Under the pieces are notes generated by a model that saw only the letters and a list, made by a program, of their open reading frames with translations, did no database searches and was not told where the DNA came from. 36,470 nt of DNA from Lingula anatina (Eukaryota; Brachiopoda; Lingulata; Lingulida; Lingulidae): assembly GCF_001039355.2 (NCBI RefSeq), contig NW_019775291.1, forward strand, positions 480,265 through 516,734, written 5' to 3'. Positions 31,493 to 36,470 of this stretch are shown piece after piece. The first letter of the stretch is position 1. The number at the start of each line of letters is the position of its first letter. Position numbers and translations under genes: made by a program.

Positions 31493-33277
31493 CTAAGAAT
31501 CCTGTTCTTTTTGGTCACTTTTACTGGCTGGCTGGTCACTTTGGCTGTCCAGTTGGTCACTACTGCTAAATGGTGTTTCAGTTTCTGTCGCAGAGCCTGT
31601 TGTCTCTTCCAGAGTCAACTCGGTGCTGACCTGTTCTGAAATGTCCATTTCTTCCTCAGATTTCTTAACTTCATTACCTTTTCCTGAAATGATAAAAATA
31701 TTTTACAACTGTCAAAAAAATTAAAGAACAAAACAAAACAAATATAACAAGTCAATGGTTCATTTTCATTTTCTACTGTGAATGAATCTTTACCTTTTCC
31801 ATAATTCACTGAAGAATTAAAAAAATAAATTAATAATAATAATTATTATGACAATACTCTGCATCTGTAACTTTTTTTATTTTGTACTACACATAGGACA
31901 ATTGCATCCAAAATGTTATCAGCGACTACACATCTAAAATGACCCTTTTAAATGACAGTTATATTCACAACAGGTCTGAACAAGACAAAAGGCACATTTC
32001 CATTGATTCTGGGTCCATCCAACTTTGGACACAATCAGACCACCTGTTGAACTAGTTAAGTACTGAATTAGGCCAACTACTCTTCAGTGGAAATCCGCCT
32101 TGCTTGAACCCTCCACTGGACAAGATAAATGTACCAGAGAAACTCCACTCATGCCTTAAATTACCACCAGTGTTATGGAATTTGTAATCTGGTCAATTAA
32201 GTCATATCCTGATGTGAACGCAACAAAGTCTATCTCAATATGGCTACACTGCAGAAATATAGTCTAAGACCCCATTCCCAGAGATTAGATCGATCCAACT
32301 AGATCGACCTAACTCCCTGGGGGTTCACGCTAAATAGCCAGCTGAGCAGGTATAAAAGTTAATTACCCCCTTACAGCTTGTAGTAGGCGGGACGGACATT
32401 TAAGCCGGATTATCTGACAGTTATCTAGTGAGACTCCCCACAGGGATAGATCAATCTAAAATCTACGGGAATGCACCCTAACATTATCCAGATGTGAAGC
32501 AACAGACCTAAGATTAGCTAAACGTAAGCCTGGTGTAAATACAGCTGCAAAAGTTTCTCATAAGTCTTACTCAATCATGATGAGAATGTTACAGAAAAAA
32601 GTTTGAGTCTAACTAAACCCTGGTGTGAACGTAGCAGAAGTAAGTCACCCTCAAGTCTAACTTGATCCTGATATGAACAGAGCATCTCACCTGTGATCCT
32701 GTCTACCGCTGCGATCCCCACAGAGACGGCCTGTTCTGGGTACAGCAAGGAGGCTGTCACGACCATAGCTGTAGTACCAAAGGCTGCCTTCCTCAGCACA
32801 CCACCTATAGGAGAAATAAAAGGGAGGATAATGGGATCCAAACCACAGGCGAACCTTCTGAGGTCTGCAAATGTCTCTCTCTCTCTCTCTCTCACACGTG
32901 CACACACAAACACACACACACCGTTTCATGCTCTCTCTCTCATGCCATATCCCTTATTTACAACATATATTCATAAAAAAGCCACCGAGTTAAGCTTGTT
33001 TCCCTCCAAATACATACTTTTCAACTTTTCAAAGAAACAGAGAATATGTCACTGTACCATTTACCAACTGATTTAAACCAAAAGTGGAAGAAGATGTTAA
33101 AGTTTGACATTACAGATTGGAAATAAACTGCGGAACGGCCTTTAAAAGATCATACCTCTGTATCCTAGAGAGGCTCCTACCACTCCCGCTACCGCAATCA
33201 TACCAGCATTTGCCTTGACTTCAGGATCCGACCTTATCTGTTCTATGAGGTCTGAAATGATTTTTTGCAAAGAGAAA

Positions 33278-33308
<31 letters not shown>

Positions 33309-34984
33309 ATACTGTCATTATCTTCAGGATCCACTGTATCTGTTCTATAAGATATATATATTCTATAATATCATTTAAGTACCATAACAGTGTCAACAAT
33401 AATGACATAAAAAGTAAACAAACAACCATACTAGTAAATACTAGTAAATAAATGCACGATGTCTACCATACACTTTATTGCATTTGAAGCACAGTCAGGG
33501 CTGTGTTCCTGAATTTAAAGCATACAGAGATACTGGCTTTTTACAATATAAAACGGAATCAATCCTCAACACTCATAGGGACCATTCCCTGTAATCCTGT
33601 AATGGTCTCTCCGCCTCTCACCCACTTCCCCACATCCCTGTAGGGGATAAGTTAATAAATCTCGGCTCAATTCAACGGGTCGAGGGACGACACGTGGGGA
33701 GCCGTGTGAGAGGCAGAGAGACCATTACAGGATTAAGTGGTCTTCCTTTCATGTAGGTCCGCCATATTTTGGCCTAGCTAGCACTCAGCTCTTCTCGATC
33801 TGAATGGGGCCTTAAACCTACCTTCTGTGTGTGCCCTTGCTATCCCCCACTTGTCACTGATTTTCTCTATTATACTAACACCATCCTTATCCTAAAATAA
33901 GAAGAAACTTTAAGGTAGTCTTAGAAGAATTGATTGGTAATAAGCCTTTACATTCCAGGTATTACAGGGTCATTAATTGGGTGTTTTTAACAAATAAATA
34001 ACAAAAATAAATAAATAAATAAGAATCACACTTTGGGCAGCTTCTTATGCAGAGACCAGAGTTGCTTCCACTTCATTACAGAATTTCATCTGGTTGCACT
34101 CATGAAACTGAATGCGTATCAAACAAAATGTCACTGGTGTTGGCATAAAAGACTGCATGCATTCATGCACATACACACACAAAAGTACACACATGCATTA
34201 CTAACACGAAAATTCATGCATTAGCACTCCTATTGACGATTCTGATATGTAGCCTACTAGCTGTCTTAGCACAGCCAGTACATATCAAAATCGTCAATAG
34301 GAGTGCTAATGCATGAATTTTCGTGCTAATGCATTACATTCATACCCAAGCACACATATGCACTCACACATCTACATAAATGCACACACACTCACACACA
34401 CGTACACACACACACACACACACACTACCCACCTTGAAAGGTTCTAAAGCTGATCTAATGGACAGTCTGGTAGATTTCAGAAACTTTGTCACTGGAGTTA
34501 TCGTCTCTTCTATGTAATACTCCTTGTCACTTGCTCCCACTTCATAGAAGGCTAACTGTAATGTGATTTATGAATAAAGAGACTAGAAATCTTTTATCAA
34601 AGGCAAAGAAGATCTTAGATTTCAATATACTAGAAGGATGTGGAGCACTCAAAATGCAATGTGAGATAATGCCACACTGTCTTCCACACAATGCAAGTGA
34701 CTGGCATTCATTGAAGGGAAACAATGCAATCAAGTTACATGATGACAAATGTTGCTTTTGTAATTCCTTTTCTTTTGTTATTTTTTCTTTTAATTATTTG
34801 TTTATAAATTTATTTATTTACTTTTGGTTTTATAATTCCCTTTTTTCTTTTATTATTTTTTCTTTCATTTACTTGTTTATAATTTATTTATTTATTTTTG
34901 GTGGGTGGGGGAGAAAAGGGTATGCCTCCATAGCTTAAGGGTACATGTGACCCAATGGACCCCACCCACCCACCCCCTTATTGG

Positions 34985-35024
<40 letters not shown>

Positions 35025-35148
35025 GGTCTGGTTTTAATACAGTCGTTCTTTTCTCCTGTTTCTCTGTGAGTGTCTGTCCATACAATGTGATGCCACCCAC
35101 AAGCGCTGTTCCCAGACCGCCTCCGATCAGAAGCTTATATTTTGCCAT
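31493..35148 (-). CDS. APOOL: MICOS complex subunit MIC26/MIC27 (apolipoprotein O-like)
   Basis: The coding exons (5' to 3' on minus) are 35148-35023, 34555-34433, 33891-33822, 33251-33156, 32804-32691 and 31683-31493 (TAG). All are GT/AG with matching phases; 720 bases, 239 residues. The start MAKYKLLIGGGLGTALVGG gives a hydrophobic N-terminus. VLKPDQLAFYE corresponds to the conserved LVKPEQLPIY block of MIC26/27. Two glycine-rich membrane hairpin segments lie at residues about 121-137 (NAGMIAVAGVVGASLGY) and 143-160 (KAAFGTTAMVVTASLLYP). The tail is acidic and Ser/Thr-rich (EEEMDISEQ, SSSDQLDSQSDQ), length as in the family (about 200-270). The protein sits in the mitochondrial inner membrane and shapes cristae junctions with MIC10, MIC60 and cardiolipin. 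MIC26 and MIC27 cannot be separated here. A 15-base microexon at 31808-31794 could be included in frame (adding five residues). A non-coding first exon ends at 35563. Confidence 0.88.
31794..31808 (-). other. Possible 15-nt microexon of MIC26/27
   Basis: On the minus strand TTAATTCTTCAG precedes TGAATTATGGAAAAG, followed by GTAAAG. Fifteen bases keep the phase (1) between exons 5 and 6, so both including and skipping it give an open frame. Confidence 0.35.
32272..32473. repeat. Fold-back MITE, copy 2
   Basis: It has the same layout as 7364-7609: CCATTCCCAGAGATTAGATC at one end, inverted GATCAATCTAAAATCTACGG at the other, and AATTACCCCCTTACAGCT in the middle next to GGCGGGACGGACATTTAAGC. It is shorter by about 45 bases. 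It lies in the last large intron of MIC26/27. Confidence 0.7.
32875..32895. repeat. CT microsatellite with adjacent CA tract
   Basis: About ten CT units are followed by a CA-rich tract to about 32920. On the gene strand this is a GA run some 70 bases before the acceptor of MIC26/27 exon 5. Confidence 0.85.
33593..33734. repeat. 142-bp TIR MITE in a MIC26/27 intron
   Basis: The left end AATCCTGTAATGGTCTCTCC, continuing GCCTCTCAC, is matched in inverse at the right end (GTGTGAGAGGCAGAGAGACC then ATTACAGGATT), about 29 bases with one or two mismatches. The interior has no coding signal. Confidence 0.75.
34206..34324. repeat. 46-bp-arm hairpin in MIC26/27 intron 2
   Basis: The left arm 34206-34251 and right arm 34279-34324 are inverted copies matching at 45 of 46 positions, the odd one compatible with G:U pairing in RNA, around a 27-base loop. 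Outer flanks (GCATTA) extend the pairing imperfectly to about 34192-34336. It is transcribed as part of the pre-mRNA. Confidence 0.9.
34382..34425 (-). repeat. GT-repeat directly after the exon 2 donor of MIC26/27
   Basis: On the gene strand the donor CAAG|GTGGGTAG is followed at once by about twenty GT units with few interruptions. UG-rich RNA of this kind is the known target of CELF-type and TDP-43-type proteins. Confidence 0.85.
34988..35018 (-). repeat. CT-repeat directly after the exon 1 donor of MIC26/27
   Basis: On the gene strand CCAGACCAA|GTAAGT runs straight into about fourteen CT units. CU-rich RNA of this kind is a known target of PTB-type proteins. Confidence 0.85.
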
Positions 35149-35562
35149 GGCAAAAACTTCTAATCTACTAAGAAAATTCAGAAAACATTTGTACAGTATG
35201 ACAAAAGAGAATGTCACAAGTTTAAATTTTAGATTGAATTGCAGAGAATTAAAATATAACTCAGCACTCACTAATAATCTTTGCACTTACTTATAAATTA
35301 TGTTTTGATGTCACTGTAATCTTGTGAGAAAAATTTATCAAATATTTTAAATAAATAAAAAGAAAAAAAAAAACAAAATTGTCATAAAAGAGTTTTGCTA
35401 CTGGTATTTTGCCGGTAAATCATCAAATTTCTCATTCAAAGGCATTTATCGCTTCTGATCACAGTTCCTTTAAGACCAAATAAAATCACTGGTTTTTCAT
35501 TTAAATTAATTAGGCAAATGCCCATTGCTAAAGGGTAAAATTGCAATAAATACAGAACTTAC

Positions 35563-35640
35563 ATGCTCAACTCCGACTCGACCTTCACCAAGAAGTTCAC
35601 GTTCCGGAAGTCCTGTGGTAATACGTCTGCGCATGCGTTA
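35563..35640 (-). promoter_or_regulatory. MIC26/27 5' non-coding exon and promoter with ETS and NRF1 sites
   Basis: A donor (GAGCAT|GTAAGT, minus) at 35562 pairs with an acceptor TTTTCTTAG just before 35167, upstream of the ATG, so the first exon is non-coding. Upstream of it lie an ETS-type core CCGGAAGT (35604-35611) and a perfect NRF1-type palindrome TGCGCATGCG (35628-35637). The area is CpG-richer than the rest of the window. ETS/GABP plus NRF1 is the classical pair for nuclear genes of mitochondrial proteins. Confidence 0.55.
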
Positions 35641-36470
35641 AAAGGATATCGGCGCGACTTAAAAACGCCAGGACAGGTCAGATAATGGCGAAAACGCCAA
35701 TACAGGCCACAGGCACGACAGGCCCGCCGTTTCTCCTGAAGCGAGGCAGTATTATATGCGCGATTTCCCTTAAGAGCGACTTAAAAGTCTTTGGACGAAT
35801 TAATGATTGAATCCAGGAGCAGCTTGCTCAATGCGTCCTAGACTGAATATTGTTATTCCAAAAATACGGATCTTTTTGGGGACCGTAGGCCGAGAAAGAG
35901 ATGCTCCGGAAGAAAGGGGGGGGGTGACTTAAATGACCGGGGACATCCCTTAAGTCAGTTGATCCAATGGGGTGGAATATGGTACCCTTTGAAGTCTGCT
36001 CAATTAATTGAATCAACTGTTAATTTAATTTAAAGAAAAGTCAAAAGCATTTCTTTTTAGAAAACTTTCATATTGGTTATATCTTTATTGTAACTGGTTT
36101 TATGTGAGAATAAGACTGCATTTTTTTTTTTTATTTTTTTTTTATTTATTTATTATTATTATTTTTTTTTTTTTGTAGAATCTGACTCTTTCTTTTAGAC
36201 TTAAAATAAATTATCATAATTATTATTACTGCCTTGCATAGACCTACTGGTAGTTGGTTCTGCTCCTCCACATTGTTACCCCACCCCCCACCCCCCACCC
36301 CCACACACACACACAGACACACAGACAACGTTACTCCCAACTGCTAAAATGCATCATATGGAACATAAATTTTAACGAAAAACGCTTTTTTTATAGCCTA
36401 AAACGTTACATGCTTACAAGTGATACCTATAAATTACGCCTATCACCCCCCCCCCCCCCCTTTTTTTTTT
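35641..36470. other. Upstream flank, no gene seen; low-complexity window end
   Basis: Some GC-richer sequence lies to about 35760, then AT-rich sequence, a T-rich tract near 36120-36175, a C/CA tract near 36281-36320 and a final C-run and T-run that look like a contig edge. Confidence 0.55.

Noticed and set aside
34570-34938. 122-residue plus-strand open frame ending in a Phe-rich stretch
   Set aside because: It lies in a MIC26/27 intron and its hydrophobic part comes from TTTATT repeats.
7800-36470. Numerous short tandem arrays considered as possible CRISPR-like arrays
   Set aside because: The units are simple microsatellites or diverged minisatellites without unique spacers of constant length, and the genome is eukaryotic.
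1-36470. tRNA, rRNA or other structured RNA genes
   Set aside because: No cloverleaf or A/B box pair was recognised by eye; a tRNAscan or Rfam search would be needed to exclude them.

Overview
The window is nuclear DNA from an intron-rich, repeat-rich animal, most likely a marine invertebrate. It is AT-rich, with long homopolymers, many short introns, fold-back elements and Ty3/gypsy relics. It carries clear orthologues of two conserved animal genes, TMEM60 and the MICOS subunit MIC26/MIC27. I cannot name the phylum. Low-complexity runs at both ends and one N at 24835 suggest draft assembly.

Layout. 1-8850 has no intact gene: a broken gag-like ORF (minus strand), a dispersed CCTCCGCCAAGG-type repeat abutting a 5'-truncated non-LTR retrotransposon, two short TIR elements, a fold-back element and an old local duplication. 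8850-12100 is a patchwork of a broken DUF4806-type gene, a gypsy protease fragment, the 3' exons of a Myb/SANT-like gene and a gypsy reverse transcriptase fragment. 12187 to about 18800 is a younger Ty3/gypsy element (5' LTR candidate, primer site, gag, protease-RT-RNase H-integrase, and an env-like third ORF) with several breaks and no 3' LTR. 18815-19830 continues an older gypsy relic (RNase H to the start of integrase), itself split by a short non-LTR tail. This suggests nested insertions.

Three host genes fill the right half. An eight-coding-exon GT4-type glycosyltransferase (minus, 21525-25932, 539 aa predicted) resembles bacterial enzymes. It lies head to head with TMEM60 (plus, 27779-28798, two exons, 136 aa), and the two appear to share a short intergenic promoter. 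A MIC26/MIC27 gene (minus, 31493-35148, six coding exons, 239 aa) has NRF1-like and ETS-like sites at its 5' end, as expected for a nuclear mitochondrial gene.

The observations most worth checking are the bacterial-like glycosyltransferase, the env-bearing gypsy element with a perfect 122-bp frame-breaking duplication, the Myb-gene exons lying between gypsy protease and RT fragments, and a 215-bp duplication around the lone N that is probably an assembly artefact. I found no self-contained new defence or mobile system. All exon models were read by eye and have no transcript support.
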